Assembly: GCF_012911025.1 (NCBI RefSeq)
Contig: NZ_WUEI01000001.1
Location: 1-64,000 of the forward strand
Direction of reading: 5' to 3'
Length of the DNA stretch: 64,000 nt
Origin: Azoarcus sp. TTM-91
GTDB taxonomy: Bacteria; Pseudomonadota; Gammaproteobacteria; Burkholderiales; Rhodocyclaceae
The position numbers and the translations under genes were made by a program. Positions 55,201 through 63,564 of the stretch are shown piece by piece. The notes under the pieces were generated by a model. It saw only the letters and a list, made by a program, of their open reading frames with translations, was not told the origin of the DNA and ran no database searches. Within the stretch, counting starts at the first letter, position 1. Each line of letters opens with the position of its first letter.

Positions 55201-58200
55201 ATCGAGACCAACCCGCTGTTCGCGGTCGGCTCCAACTTCGTCGCCTCCGACTACCTGTCGGTGCGCTACGGCTACAACCCGGACGTCACCACCAAGAAGC
55301 TGGGCGACGCCAACTACGAAGCCAACCTCGTCCGCCAGCAGCTGATCGCCGCCACCGGCAACAACCTGCTCAAGGGCCAGGAAAACGAAGCCGCGCAGCT
55401 GCAGGCGCTGTACGACAACGCGTACAACGAAGGCACCAAGCTGGGCCTGAGCTATGGCGTGGCGCCGACCGCGGCGCAACTGGCCGGACTCACCGAAGAC
55501 ATCGTGTGGATGGTCGAAACCGTGGTGAACGGCGTCAAGGTGCTGACCCCGCAGGTCTACCTGGCGCAGAGCACCCGCGAGGGCATCGAGACCGGCGCGG
55601 TCATCGTCGCCACCAACACCAAGATCAAGGCCGACACCGTCGCCAACACCGGCGGCACCATCGCCGGCAGCGGCAACCTGAACATCGAGGCCACCGGCGA
55701 CATCACCAACACCAGCGGCACGATCAAGGGCGGCAACGTCTCGGTGACCTCCACCGAAGGCAACATCGTCAACCAGACCTACACCCAGGGCACCGGCAAC
55801 GAACAGTCCTACAACACGGTGATCGGCAAGACCGGCGGCATCGAAGCCACTGGCGACCTGTCGCTGGACGCGGCCAAGAACATCACCGTGCTCGGCGCCG
55901 ACGTGAAGGCCGGCGGCGATGCCTCGCTGGCGGCCGGTGGCGACGTCACCTTCGACACCGTGCAGGACAAGACCACCACCTCCAGCGCGAGCAAGTCCAG
56001 CGGCTTCCTGAGCAGTTCCAGCTCCAGCACCAGCACCACCACCGTCACCAACATCGGCTCCAACCTGGAGACCGGCGGCAACCTGAAGATCAAGAGCGGC
56101 GGCGACACCACGCTGGCCGGCAGCACCGCCAACATCGGCGGCGATGCCGACATCGACGCCGGCGGCAACCTCAACATCGTCTCCCGCCAGGACACGGTGT
56201 CCACCAGCACCTCCAGCTCCCAGTCCGGCGTGGGCGTCGGCGGCGGCGTGTATGGCAGCACCAAGACCACCACCGACACCTTCGACGGCACCAACGTCGC
56301 CTCCACCCTCAACGTCGGCGGCAACGCCAACCTGAAGGCGGGCGAGACGATGACCATCCAGGGTTCGGATGTGAACGTCGCCGGCGACGGCAACATCGAA
56401 GCCAAGAACGTGCAGGTGCTGGCCGGCCAGGATGTGCACACCAGCAGCACCCGCACCGAGACCACCACCTTCCTGTCGACCAGCTCTTCCGGCGACTCGG
56501 AAGCGGCGGCCAAGGCGGGCGCCAGCGCCGGCGGCACCGAAGCCTCGGCCAGCGCCAGCGCGGCGGCCTCGGCCAGCAACAGCAGCCAGGTCAACCTGAT
56601 GCAGACCCAGGTCACCCAGACCAACACCCTGGACGTGACCAACCGCGCCGCCACGCTGAACATCGGCGGCAACGCCACCATCAAGGCCGAACAGGACGTC
56701 ACCCTGAAGGGCGCCGAAGTGTCCGCCGGCGGCAACCTGGATGTGAAGGCCGAGAATGTGAACATCCTCGCCGCGCAGGACATCCACACCAGCACCACCA
56801 CCACCGAAACCACCTCGCTCGGCTTCTTCACCGACAGCCAGGCGGATGCGGGCGCGAAGGCGGGTGCCAATGGCAGTGCCGGGCTGGCCGGCGCCAGCGG
56901 CGATGCCAGCGCGGAAGCCTCGGCCAACGCCTCGTCGTCCACGACCATCGGCCTGCGCACCCAGTCCGAAAAGAGCAGCGAACTGGACATCGTCAACCAG
57001 GGTTCGGTGCTGAAGTCCGGCGGCAACATGAACATCACCGCCACCAACCAGGTGAACGTGCAGGGCTCCAACGTGGCCTCCGGCGGCGACATGAACGTCG
57101 ACGCCAAGGACATCTCGGTGACCGCCGCGCAGGATGTGCACACCAGCACCTACAGCAGCAACACCACCACCGCCGGCCTCTACGTGGAAGGCAGCGCCAG
57201 CGCGAGCGCCGGTGCCAAGGGCTCGGCCAGCCAGGCGGGCGGCGCCGAGGGCAGCGCCGAAGCCAAGGCCGAAGTCGGCGTGGGTGTGGGCCTCACCGCC
57301 AGCAACTCCAAGACCTCGGGTGTTGACCAGACCACTACCGCGGTGACCTCCAGCCTGAGCTCCGGCGGCAACATGACGCGCACCGCCAGCGGCACCATCA
57401 CCGACCAGGGCACGCAGATCGAAGCTGGCGGCAACTTCACGCAGAGCGCCAGCGAGATCAAGAGCCTGGCGGCGGAGAACACCAGCTACTCGTCCACCAG
57501 CAGCGACAGCAGCAGCCTGAAGATCGGCCTCACCGCCGGTGCCAACGCCGGCGCCAGCGCCAACAGCAGCGGCGAAACGGAAACCGGGGCGGCGGTCACG
57601 GTCGGCTTCGAGGCGTCTGCCTCCAAGAGCAGCTCGTCCTCCACCTCCAGCAGCAGCGAGGCGGTGACCTCCAACATCAAGGCCGGCGGCAACGTCAGCA
57701 GCGCCTCCAGCGGCAAGACCACGCTGCAGGGCACCAACATCCAGGCCGGCGGCGACGTCAGCCTGGAGGCCTCGGATGTGGACTTCCAGGCCGCCCGCAA
57801 CACCAGCTCCAGCAGCGAGAAGTCCTCCGACGTGTCGGTGGGCGTCTCCGCCAAGGTGGCGGTGGTGGGCGACGAAGCCAGCGGCAGCGTCAACGTCGGC
57901 GTCGGCAACAGCAACAGCAAGTCTTCGTCCTCCACCGCGGTCACCGGCAGCATCAGCTCCGGCGGCAACGTGACGGTGAAGACCAGCGGCGACACCCGCT
58001 TCGAAGGCACCAACATCGAATCGGCCGGCGACACCACGGTGGCCGCCGGTGGCAACGTCACCTTCGACGCCGCCCGCAACACCTCCTCCGAGAGCAGCAG
58101 CAGCACCTCGGTGGAAGTCGGCGTCGGCGGCGGCAAGACCGCCGAGGGCAAGTCGGCCGAAGCCTCGGTGGGCGTGGGCGTGGAAAAGAGCAGCGCCGAT

Positions 58201-59085
58201 TCCAGCGAAGCGGTCACCGGCGGCATCAACAGCGGCGGCAAGCTCACCGTCAGCGCCGGCAAGAACGCCAGCTTCGAAGGCACCGCGCTGCAGGCCGGCG
58301 GCGACGTTTCGCTGGAAGGCGAGAACGTCACCATCAGCGCGGCCAAGAGCACCGCCTCCGAGTCCTCCACCAAGGTCGATGTCGGCGTCTCCGCCAAGGT
58401 GGAGAGCGGCGGTGGCGAAGGCGAAGCCAACGTTGGCGTCGGCACCTCCAGCATGAACTCCAGCACCTCCACCGCCGGCTCGGTCGGCTCCTCCGGCGGC
58501 AGCGTCACGGTCAAGGCGCGCAGCGGCGACGTCAAGCTGGAAGGCACCAACGTGGATGCGGCCGAGAACGTCACCGTGGATGCCGCCCGCAACGTCTCCA
58601 TCACCGCCACCACCGACACCTATTCCTCCTCCTCCACCGACGTCAGCGTCGGCGTCGCCGGCTCCAGCAAGTCCGGGAGCGACGAAAAGACCGGCGAGAA
58701 GTCAAGCGAGAAGTCCGCCTCGGCGGAACTGGGCGTGGGCGTGGCCAAGGAGAAGTCGGTGACGCAGACCGGCGCCAACATCAACGCCGGCAGCAACCTG
58801 ACGATCAAGAGCGGTGGCGATACCACGCTGCAGGGCACCCAGGTCAACGCCGCCAGCGGCGGCCTGGAAACCGGCGGCAAGCTGGTCACCCAGTCGGCCA
58901 ACAGCAGCAGTTCCAGCACCTCGGTGGAAGTCGGCGTCGCCGCCAGCGCCTCCAGCGGCAACAAGAGCAACGAGAAGACCGGCACCAGCGAGGACAGCGG
59001 CTCCGGCGGCTACGGCATGGGTGCCGCGGTTGGCAGCAGCAGCTCCAGCTCCAGCCAGGGGGTGAACATCAACATCGGCAAGTAA
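52261..59085 (+). CDS. TpsA filamentous haemagglutinin-like adhesin
   Basis: Encodes 2274 aa. An extended signal peptide region opens MNHAYRLIWSELHRCFVVAAE, then a hydrophobic core ending VLAQ. The TPS secretion domain follows, with ANPYGITCSGCGFINTDR near residue 163. Residues about 300-1150 are haemagglutinin beta-helix repeats; about 1200-2274 consist of serial units rich in GGN-x-x-x-x-AGGD, FEGT/LQGTNI and Ser-rich SSSSTSVEVGVG stretches. The protein ends SSSQGVNINIGK with no VENN/pretoxin motif and no toxin domain, so it reads as an adhesin or matrix protein rather than a CdiA. It is secreted by the TpsB just upstream and closed by a terminator. Confidence 0.93.
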   Translation: MNHAYRLIWSELHRCFVVAAETARGRGKGKSAKKLLAAAVLLGSAGTVLAQVNPATTVVPTGGNTNAFISPNGVPVVNINTANAAGVSHNQYTRYDVETNGLVLNNGNSDQVARQSQLAGQVMANLNLAKEATVILNEVVSTRRSTLAGYTEVVGGKADVIVANPYGITCSGCGFINTDRVTLTTGTPGFNADGSVAGFAVSRGDILVSGNGLDATAQQVLDLVTRNVVLDGKLNGQDVGIFTGTNRWSYVNRQVTGQVAATDDAPSYAIDSTALGGMYANRIRLVATEDGIGVNMRGDVAATGDDFTLTAAGKIEIQSSISAARDLAVTTTAANADALFLNGDNAKLSADRDLTLDITGGVKLASAELYAGRDLDLVAASLNDISSGGSRFAKRDATIDIANAADITGSSWGAGNNLSAEATTVRADGAKLYAGSDSSAATRKLTLTVSSGGSEALVLTGNSEISSSNAAQIAVTGGTRIDAGSKISSANTLDFDGNSLNNYGTVYATGNADLDLVTVTNRSGGLISSDAELALTSTTLNNEASASINGDTLILNGGTTLTNAGRIQATNGSTLQLASLTNDVASAVMLLGSAANAASTITVSGALINRGAIHNAGNFTINAGSLANTGTGGISSLSTLGVTSGLNIINDGAFYAGQALNLTANNGTINNTASGTIDSNGSFTARSKDFINANAIVALGNIDIGVTNSFQNITGGALPTKSETLTDVGGDSTLAYLWEESGPGYGGSDIAVKESTVHVVESLVGTVPTQKAQIISGTRIDLNYGASGSNVMALISAPTVAITGTGTFTNQDFSLYEYDFKKQWIYISDCTFTVLVSCANYEYAYWARINGNASAPHPNDAGGENYDTYNPGSGWVQVGSYGDAKSVADAGRQPVSYTVIANYGAGIHATNLTFTGGALNNEGSPFPTSVSDTVRGAATAPTVSTASSPGTVNLGGLVFSLPTNPNGYFVTSKNPDSEYLIETNPLFAVGSNFVASDYLSVRYGYNPDVTTKKLGDANYEANLVRQQLIAATGNNLLKGQENEAAQLQALYDNAYNEGTKLGLSYGVAPTAAQLAGLTEDIVWMVETVVNGVKVLTPQVYLAQSTREGIETGAVIVATNTKIKADTVANTGGTIAGSGNLNIEATGDITNTSGTIKGGNVSVTSTEGNIVNQTYTQGTGNEQSYNTVIGKTGGIEATGDLSLDAAKNITVLGADVKAGGDASLAAGGDVTFDTVQDKTTTSSASKSSGFLSSSSSSTSTTTVTNIGSNLETGGNLKIKSGGDTTLAGSTANIGGDADIDAGGNLNIVSRQDTVSTSTSSSQSGVGVGGGVYGSTKTTTDTFDGTNVASTLNVGGNANLKAGETMTIQGSDVNVAGDGNIEAKNVQVLAGQDVHTSSTRTETTTFLSTSSSGDSEAAAKAGASAGGTEASASASAAASASNSSQVNLMQTQVTQTNTLDVTNRAATLNIGGNATIKAEQDVTLKGAEVSAGGNLDVKAENVNILAAQDIHTSTTTTETTSLGFFTDSQADAGAKAGANGSAGLAGASGDASAEASANASSSTTIGLRTQSEKSSELDIVNQGSVLKSGGNMNITATNQVNVQGSNVASGGDMNVDAKDISVTAAQDVHTSTYSSNTTTAGLYVEGSASASAGAKGSASQAGGAEGSAEAKAEVGVGVGLTASNSKTSGVDQTTTAVTSSLSSGGNMTRTASGTITDQGTQIEAGGNFTQSASEIKSLAAENTSYSSTSSDSSSLKIGLTAGANAGASANSSGETETGAAVTVGFEASASKSSSSSTSSSSEAVTSNIKAGGNVSSASSGKTTLQGTNIQAGGDVSLEASDVDFQAARNTSSSSEKSSDVSVGVSAKVAVVGDEASGSVNVGVGNSNSKSSSSTAVTGSISSGGNVTVKTSGDTRFEGTNIESAGDTTVAAGGNVTFDAARNTSSESSSSTSVEVGVGGGKTAEGKSAEASVGVGVEKSSADSSEAVTGGINSGGKLTVSAGKNASFEGTALQAGGDVSLEGENVTISAAKSTASESSTKVDVGVSAKVESGGGEGEANVGVGTSSMNSSTSTAGSVGSSGGSVTVKARSGDVKLEGTNVDAAENVTVDAARNVSITATTDTYSSSSTDVSVGVAGSSKSGSDEKTGEKSSEKSASAELGVGVAKEKSVTQTGANINAGSNLTIKSGGDTTLQGTQVNAASGGLETGGKLVTQSANSSSSSTSVEVGVAASASSGNKSNEKTGTSEDSGSGGYGMGAAVGSSSSSSSQGVNINIGK

Positions 59086-59126
59086 GCCCGCCGACGACGC
59101 CCCGGCCGCGAGGACGGGGCGCAAGC

Positions 59127-59168
59127 AAAAGGCCGCTGGCGGAAACCCTCCGCCAGCGGCCTTTTTTC
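59127..59168 (+). terminator. Rho-independent terminator of the tps operon
   Basis: GGCCGCTGGCGGA and TCCGCCAGCGGCC form a 13-bp perfect stem, extended by AAAA/TTTT, around AACCC and followed by TTTTTT. It lies 42 bp after the tpsA stop. Confidence 0.95.
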
Positions 59169-59340
59169 CTCTCACCCCGACTCCGGCACCGGACTTTGCC
59201 GGCCTGCGCCCAAGCGCCCTGCGCGGCATTCATCAAGGCCTGGGCCGATCCGGTATTGCAGCCGTAACGGCCGCTTTCCTCCAGCCGGCGGACTTCACGA
59301 TGACGGCGAAGCCTCCCGCGGCGAGGGCATGTCCGCAGGA

Positions 59341-60237
59341 TCAGCCCGGGCCGTCGCTCGCGGCGGCCAGGAGCGGCACCAGCACATCGCCAATCGGCGT
59401 CCGAATGCCGTGCGCCCGGCCCCGGCGCAGGATGACGCCGTTGCGGGCATCCCATTCGAGTGGCCGGCCGGCTTCGCGATCCGTCAGGATGGAGGTGCCC
59501 ATGTCGGCTGCGGCGGCCTGGAAGGCGTCGAGGATGGCCTGCGGCACCTCGTCGCCCAGTTCAGCCCCCTCGGCGCGGGCCACCGCCAGGCACTCTCGCA
59601 GGTAGTCCAGGGCCAGCCCGGAGATGTCGGCCCGGCGGAACATGCCCGCGCGACGCTGTGTGAGCGCCATGAGCCCGGCCACCGCGTTCTGCAGCAGCTT
59701 GCGCCAGGCCAGGGAGTTGAAATCCGGGGCCAGCTCCACCGCGCATCGCGTGCCTTGCAGCGCCTGTGCCACCACGCCGGCAGCCAAGGTGACTGGCAGG
59801 CTGATGCGCACGTCGCCGCGCAAGCGCACCGAACCGTCGGATTGCGCCTGGGCGGGAAACCACACGACCGCTGGAACGATCTGGCCGTGGGGGCAGTGCG
59901 GGCTGACGTTTTCCATCTGCTCGACCCCGTTCTGCAGCACGCACACCACGGTTTCCGGGCCGCTCAAGGCCGCCAGCCATCCTGCGGCCGCCGCGGTCTG
60001 CGTCGCCTTGACCGCGAGAAAGACGACCCTGGCCTTGCGCCCGATCCGTGCGGGATCGGTCCACACCGGACCGGGAACGACGACGAGACGCTCACCATCC
60101 CGCAGCGTCAGGCTATCGCGCGGCGTACGGCCGCACAGCAAGGGCCTGCGGCCGGCCTCGTGCAGCGCCGCCGCAATCGTGGTGCCGATGGCCCCCGGGC
60201 CCAGTACAACGACGGATGCATCGCATTCTGCGTTCAT
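59341..60237 (-). CDS. Ketopantoate reductase (PanE/ApbA)-like oxidoreductase
   Basis: Encodes 298 aa from the ATG opening MNAECDASVVVLGPGAIGTT. GPGAIGTTIAAALHEAG is the NADP-binding Rossmann loop; VVFLAVKATQTAAAA and QNGVEQMEN are the family K-(A/T)-x-(D/Q) and QNG motifs; NSLAWRKLLQNAVAGLMALTQRR holds the conserved Lys and Asn of the active site. PanE reduces 2-dehydropantoate in CoA synthesis, but many paralogues act on other 2-oxoacids. The position beside an RpiR regulator and an EamA exporter hints at a catabolic or accessory role. Confidence 0.85.
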   Translation of the reverse strand: MNAECDASVVVLGPGAIGTTIAAALHEAGRRPLLCGRTPRDSLTLRDGERLVVVPGPVWTDPARIGRKARVVFLAVKATQTAAAAGWLAALSGPETVVCVLQNGVEQMENVSPHCPHGQIVPAVVWFPAQAQSDGSVRLRGDVRISLPVTLAAGVVAQALQGTRCAVELAPDFNSLAWRKLLQNAVAGLMALTQRRAGMFRRADISGLALDYLRECLAVARAEGAELGDEVPQAILDAFQAAAADMGTSILTDREAGRPLEWDARNGVILRRGRAHGIRTPIGDVLVPLLAAASDGPG

Positions 60238-60307
60238 CGAAACGGACTCCTCCGGCCTTGCTGGGAGGCACCTGCCCAGCGGCTGCTTGTGATGCCCCCA
60301 CGCCCAA

Positions 60308-60321
60308 TGTAATTTATTACA
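60308..60321. promoter_or_regulatory. RpiR-type operator palindrome 1
   Basis: TGTAATTTATTACA is a palindrome of TGTAAT/ATTACA half-sites with a 2-bp centre, 1 bp before the annotated ATG of the RpiR gene and 70 bp from the divergent oxidoreductase start. It resembles the HexR-type RpiR motif TGTARTWWWAYTACA, one base shorter. Confidence 0.7.
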
Positions 60322-60322
60322 C

Positions 60323-61207
60323 ATGGACAATTATTCAAGTAATGAAATTACAGGAATCGATGCACGCCTGGTGCAACTGATCGGGAACATCCAGGCGCGC
60401 TGTGGCGATCTCGCCGCGAGTGAGGCAAAAGTCGTCGCGCTGCTGCTCGCCGATCCGTTGTTTGTCGGCGAGAGCACCACCGCGCAGGTAGCCGCCCGTG
60501 CCGGCGTTTCGCCGCCGAGCGTGGTTCGAGCTGCGCGTGCGATCGGGTTCGGCGGATTCGCCGAGCTCAAGATGGAGATCGCCCGCGCGCGCGGCACCAC
60601 CCGGTTCTTCGCGCCACCCGAGGCACTTGCCGCGGATGCGACCTCGGCCACCGTGCTGGAAACCGCCATCCGCGCGGGCGCCGACGCCCTGGCCGCGCTA
60701 GGCGGGGCGGTCGAACTCGCTGCGTTCGACAAGGCGGTCGATACCATCCTGGCTGCGCGCCAGGTGATCGCATTCGGCGCCGGCACGTCGGCGACGGTCG
60801 CCGCCGACGCCGTCTTCCGCCTGCGCGCGGTGGGCGCGACGACCATCGGCATCCCGGACTATCTGTCGGCGATGATCGCCACGCGGCTCCTGGGGCCGGG
60901 CGACGTCGTCATCGCCGTCAGCTCGACCGGACGCACCTCGACGACGCTCGCCATCGCCGATGCGGCGTCCTCTGCCGGCGCATCGCTCATCGCGGTCACC
61001 AACCAGTACGGCACGCCACTGGCGAAGCTCGCGGACATCGCGCTTGTCGTGGGCGGAGCGCCCCTGCCGGCGCAGATGGCGGCCGCGGGCAGCCGGCTGG
61101 CCCAACTCGTCCTCATCGACGCGCTGGTCGCCGCCCTGGCGCTGCGCGACCCGGCGCGCAGCCGCCGGGCGGAACGGGCGGGCATCGACCTGCCCGACAT
61201 CTCCTGA
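60323..61207 (+). CDS. MurR/RpiR-family transcriptional regulator with SIS domain
   Basis: Encodes 294 aa from the ATG. An N-terminal HTH (TTAQVAARAGVSPPSVVRAARAIG, about residues 55-80) is followed by a SIS sugar-phosphate-binding domain (ARQVIAFGAGTSATVAADAVF; GDVVIAVSSTGRTSTTLAIADAA). It probably senses a phosphorylated sugar or related ligand and controls itself and its divergent neighbour. A GTG at 60371 is an alternative start (VQLIGNIQARCGDLAASEAK) that fits family N-termini and would place both palindromes outside the coding sequence. The stop overlaps the EamA start by 1 bp. Confidence 0.9.
   Translation: MDNYSSNEITGIDARLVQLIGNIQARCGDLAASEAKVVALLLADPLFVGESTTAQVAARAGVSPPSVVRAARAIGFGGFAELKMEIARARGTTRFFAPPEALAADATSATVLETAIRAGADALAALGGAVELAAFDKAVDTILAARQVIAFGAGTSATVAADAVFRLRAVGATTIGIPDYLSAMIATRLLGPGDVVIAVSSTGRTSTTLAIADAASSAGASLIAVTNQYGTPLAKLADIALVVGGAPLPAQMAAAGSRLAQLVLIDALVAALALRDPARSRRAERAGIDLPDIS
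60338..60352. promoter_or_regulatory. RpiR-type operator palindrome 2
   Basis: AGTAATGAAATTACA contains GTAAT/ATTAC arms with a 3-bp centre, 30 bp downstream of the first palindrome (about three helical turns). It fits TGTARTWWWAYTACA except at the first base and the central G. It lies inside the first codons if the ATG at 60323 is used. Confidence 0.6.
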
Positions 61208-62067
61208 TGCAGCCCGGCACGGTCGCAGTCGTCCTCGCTGCGGCGGTCGCCCACGCGGTGTGGAATCTGGCCTCGAAGTACAAGCGGGGCGACACCTTGC
61301 TGTTCGTCTGCGCCTATACCTGCGCCTCGGCCCTGCTATGCGTCCCGATCGGCCTCGCCTTCGTCGCCAACGGGCAGCAAACGCTGGACTGGCGACTCGC
61401 AGTGGGCACGGCGGTCTCGGCTGTCTTGCACACCGCGTACTCCCTGACCTTGCAGCGCGGCTACGACCGCGCCGAGCTTGGCGTGGTCTATCCCATCGCC
61501 CGCGGCACCGGGCCATTGCTGACCATGCTCTTCGCCATCCTCCTGCTGGGAGAGCGGCTCACCCCGATCGCCGTGTCCGGCGCCCTGCTTGTCCTGGCCG
61601 GCATCCTGGTCGTCACCGGCAACCCGTTCCGGAGCGGGAGCCGCCGCCCGCTCCAGGGAATGCGCTGGGGCATCGCCACAGGGGTCGCCATCGCCAGCTA
61701 CACCCTGTGGGACAGCTACGCGGTCACCTCGCTGCACCTGGCCCCGGTGAGCTACCTGGCCGGCACGCTGCTGTGGCAGAGCCTGATCCTGGCCCCGGGC
61801 GTGCTGCGCCAACGGCCGCGGCTGCTGGCCGCCATCCGTACCGACGCCGTGCCCATACTCATCGTGGCGGTGTTCTCCCCGCTCGCCTACATCCTCGTTC
61901 TCACCGCCATGCAAAGCGCGCCGGTGGCGCTCGTCGCGCCGCTGCGCGAGTCCTCCATCGTCATCGGCGCGCTGCTCGCTTGCAGGCTGTTCCGCGAAGA
62001 TCATCTCGCGCGCCGGATTGCCGGCGCGGTGGTCGTGCTGGCCGGGATCGCGGCGATAGGGTTCTGA
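61207..62067 (+). CDS. EamA/DMT-family transporter
   Basis: Encodes 286 aa with ten hydrophobic helices in two EamA repeats (VAVVLAAAVAHAVWNLASK; GMRWGIATGVAIASYTLWD). AELGVVYPIARGTGPLLTMLFAILLLGERLTP and the mirrored PLRESSIVIGALLACRLFRED are the conserved fourth-helix signatures. Members export amino acids or other metabolites across the inner membrane. The start overlaps the RpiR stop by 1 bp (TGATG), so the two are coupled and share regulation. Confidence 0.92.
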   Translation: MQPGTVAVVLAAAVAHAVWNLASKYKRGDTLLFVCAYTCASALLCVPIGLAFVANGQQTLDWRLAVGTAVSAVLHTAYSLTLQRGYDRAELGVVYPIARGTGPLLTMLFAILLLGERLTPIAVSGALLVLAGILVVTGNPFRSGSRRPLQGMRWGIATGVAIASYTLWDSYAVTSLHLAPVSYLAGTLLWQSLILAPGVLRQRPRLLAAIRTDAVPILIVAVFSPLAYILVLTAMQSAPVALVAPLRESSIVIGALLACRLFREDHLARRIAGAVVVLAGIAAIGF

Positions 62068-62137
62068 CGCTCAGGCTGCAGAAGCCCGGGCGGTGACGCC
62101 GCTGCAATGCGGCGCGCAGTCCCCGCCCGAACGCAAG

Positions 62138-62170
62138 CGGCGCGGCACATCCCGCGCCGCGCCGTTTCTT
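62138..62170 (+). terminator. Terminator after the RpiR-EamA operon
   Basis: CGGCGCGG (62138-62145) and CCGCGCCG (62157-62164) form an 8-bp stem with an 11-base loop, then TTTCTT. It lies in the gap between the convergent EamA and DUF2798 genes. Confidence 0.6.
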
Positions 62171-62192
62171 GCCACCTCGCGGCGGGAAAAGC

Positions 62193-62420
62193 TCAGTCCG
62201 AACCGAAGGCGGTGATGAAGCGCGTCGCCCGCTGCGCCAGCGGAATGGCGAAGAAGGCCGCCACCGCGGCAATCGGCCAGGCCAGCAGGAAGGCGTGCAT
62301 CCACAGCTTGAGGAAATCCGGCGTGAGGCCGAGGTTGAGGAGGGTGATGACCGCGGTCATCACGAACGCCATGATGGCGGACATCATGACCGGCATGACG
62401 TGATGGGGCTTGAGTCTCAT
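62193..62420 (-). CDS. DUF2798 small membrane protein
   Basis: Encodes 75 aa with two hydrophobic helices (VMPVMMSAIMAFVMTAVITL and HAFLLAWPIAAVAAFFAIPL) followed by a short basic/aromatic tail. This hairpin layout is that of DUF2798 proteins, whose role is unknown. The ATG at 62420 was chosen to match the family length; a start at 62492 would add a non-hydrophobic extension. It is followed by a convergent terminator. Confidence 0.85.
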   Translation of the reverse strand: MRLKPHHVMPVMMSAIMAFVMTAVITLLNLGLTPDFLKLWMHAFLLAWPIAAVAAFFAIPLAQRATRFITAFGSD

Positions 62421-62491
62421 CGGGGTGGGGGCTCTTGTATCGGTATCACTCGATATTGCCATGTGCGCCGCCATCTGTGTGCGCTGCAACA

Positions 62492-63274
62492 TCAGTGATT
62501 TCCGCAAAGCAGGGCAGGCAGCACGGTGGCGGCGGAACCCTTGAGATTGAAGCGGGCCAGCGCATCGAAGGCGGTATGCCCCGGATTCACCTGCAGCAGC
62601 GTCGCCCCCGCCCGCAGCGCCTGCTCCGGCAGGGCCGCCGCCGGATAAACCAGCGCCGAAGTGCCCACGCACAGCACCAGGTCGCAACTATCCATCGCCT
62701 GCGAGGCCGCGCTCCATGCCGCCTCCGGCAGCCCCTCGCCGAACCACACCACGCCCGGCCGCAGCGCGCCGCCGCACTGCTCGCACCGCGGCGGCGCCAG
62801 CCTGCGGCCGCCCTCCGGCTCCACCGGCTCCACCGTGGCGAATGCCCCCGGCGCGCCGCAGGCACCGCAGCGCGGTGCGAACAGGCTGCCATGCAGGTGC
62901 ACCGCCGCCGGGCCGCCGGCGCGCTCATGCAGGTCGTCCACGTTCTGCGTCACCACCGTCACCCCGCCGCTGCCCTCCGCCGCCCGCCGGGCGGCGAATT
63001 CCGCAATCGCACGATGCCCGGCGTTCGGCTGCGCCGCCCTCACCCGCGCCCGCCGCCACTCGTACCAGCCCCACACCAACTCAGGATCACGTGCAAAAGC
63101 CTCCGGCGTCGCCAGCGCCTCCGCCGAGAAACGCGCCCACAGGCCGGTGAGCGCATCCCGGAAGGTCGGCACCCCGCTCTCGGCCGACATGCCGGCGCCG
63201 GTGAAGATGACGATGCGGCGGGCAGCGCTTATGGCATCGCGGGCGGCGGCGAGAGGGGGCCTTGTATCCATCAT
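62492..63274 (-). CDS. cobB: NAD-dependent protein deacylase of the sirtuin family
   Basis: Encodes 260 aa. The NAD-binding GAGMSAESGVPTFRD, TQNVDDLHERAG and catalytic H128 in HLHGSLF are present, and C136, C139, C164 and C167 form the zinc site. Y71 and R74 (WYEWRRARV) are the acyl-carboxylate-binding pair of class III sirtuins, predicting desuccinylase/demalonylase as well as deacetylase activity. It removes acyl groups from lysines in metabolic enzymes. It reads toward the DUF2798 gene with a 71-bp gap. Confidence 0.93.
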   Translation of the reverse strand: MMDTRPPLAAARDAISAARRIVIFTGAGMSAESGVPTFRDALTGLWARFSAEALATPEAFARDPELVWGWYEWRRARVRAAQPNAGHRAIAEFAARRAAEGSGGVTVVTQNVDDLHERAGGPAAVHLHGSLFAPRCGACGAPGAFATVEPVEPEGGRRLAPPRCEQCGGALRPGVVWFGEGLPEAAWSAASQAMDSCDLVLCVGTSALVYPAAALPEQALRAGATLLQVNPGHTAFDALARFNLKGSAATVLPALLCGNH

Positions 63275-63564
63275 GGGAAAGGGAGGGTGCGGAAGAAGCG
63301 CAAGGCTAGCGGAAGTCGTCTGCGGTCGCAGCAGGCCGCAACCTTTTCGGTGCCAGCCCCTTCAAGCCAGCGTCCGAAATGCGCACTTGATGGTCGGACG
63401 CCTTGGACTCCCGATCGGGACCAGGCCGCGCGCGACTTCTGCGTCACCCGGTCAAGCGGCGGGAAACGGCAGCGGAATCGCCCCCGCGTAGCGCGTGAGG
63501 ACATCGCTGGGTGCAAGTAGCCATGCCCGCTCGAACAGGACAGCGCTCTTCTCCGCACCCGTGG

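Noticed and set aside
52228-57141. Minus-strand open frame of 1637 codons opposite tpsA
   Set aside because: It is a mirror of the GC-rich third-position pattern of tpsA; its Gly/Val/Ala/Asp/His-rich sequence has no domain, and tpsA on the plus strand has a complete family architecture.
55900-59060. Possible repeat array (CRISPR-like or tandem DNA repeat)
   Set aside because: The periodicity is that of the coding Ser/Gly repeats of TpsA; there are no constant-length identical repeats with unique spacers.
58500-59340. CDI toxin C-terminus and immunity gene after tpsA
   Set aside because: The protein stops at SSSQGVNINIGK without a VENN-type motif, and a terminator, not an immunity gene, follows.
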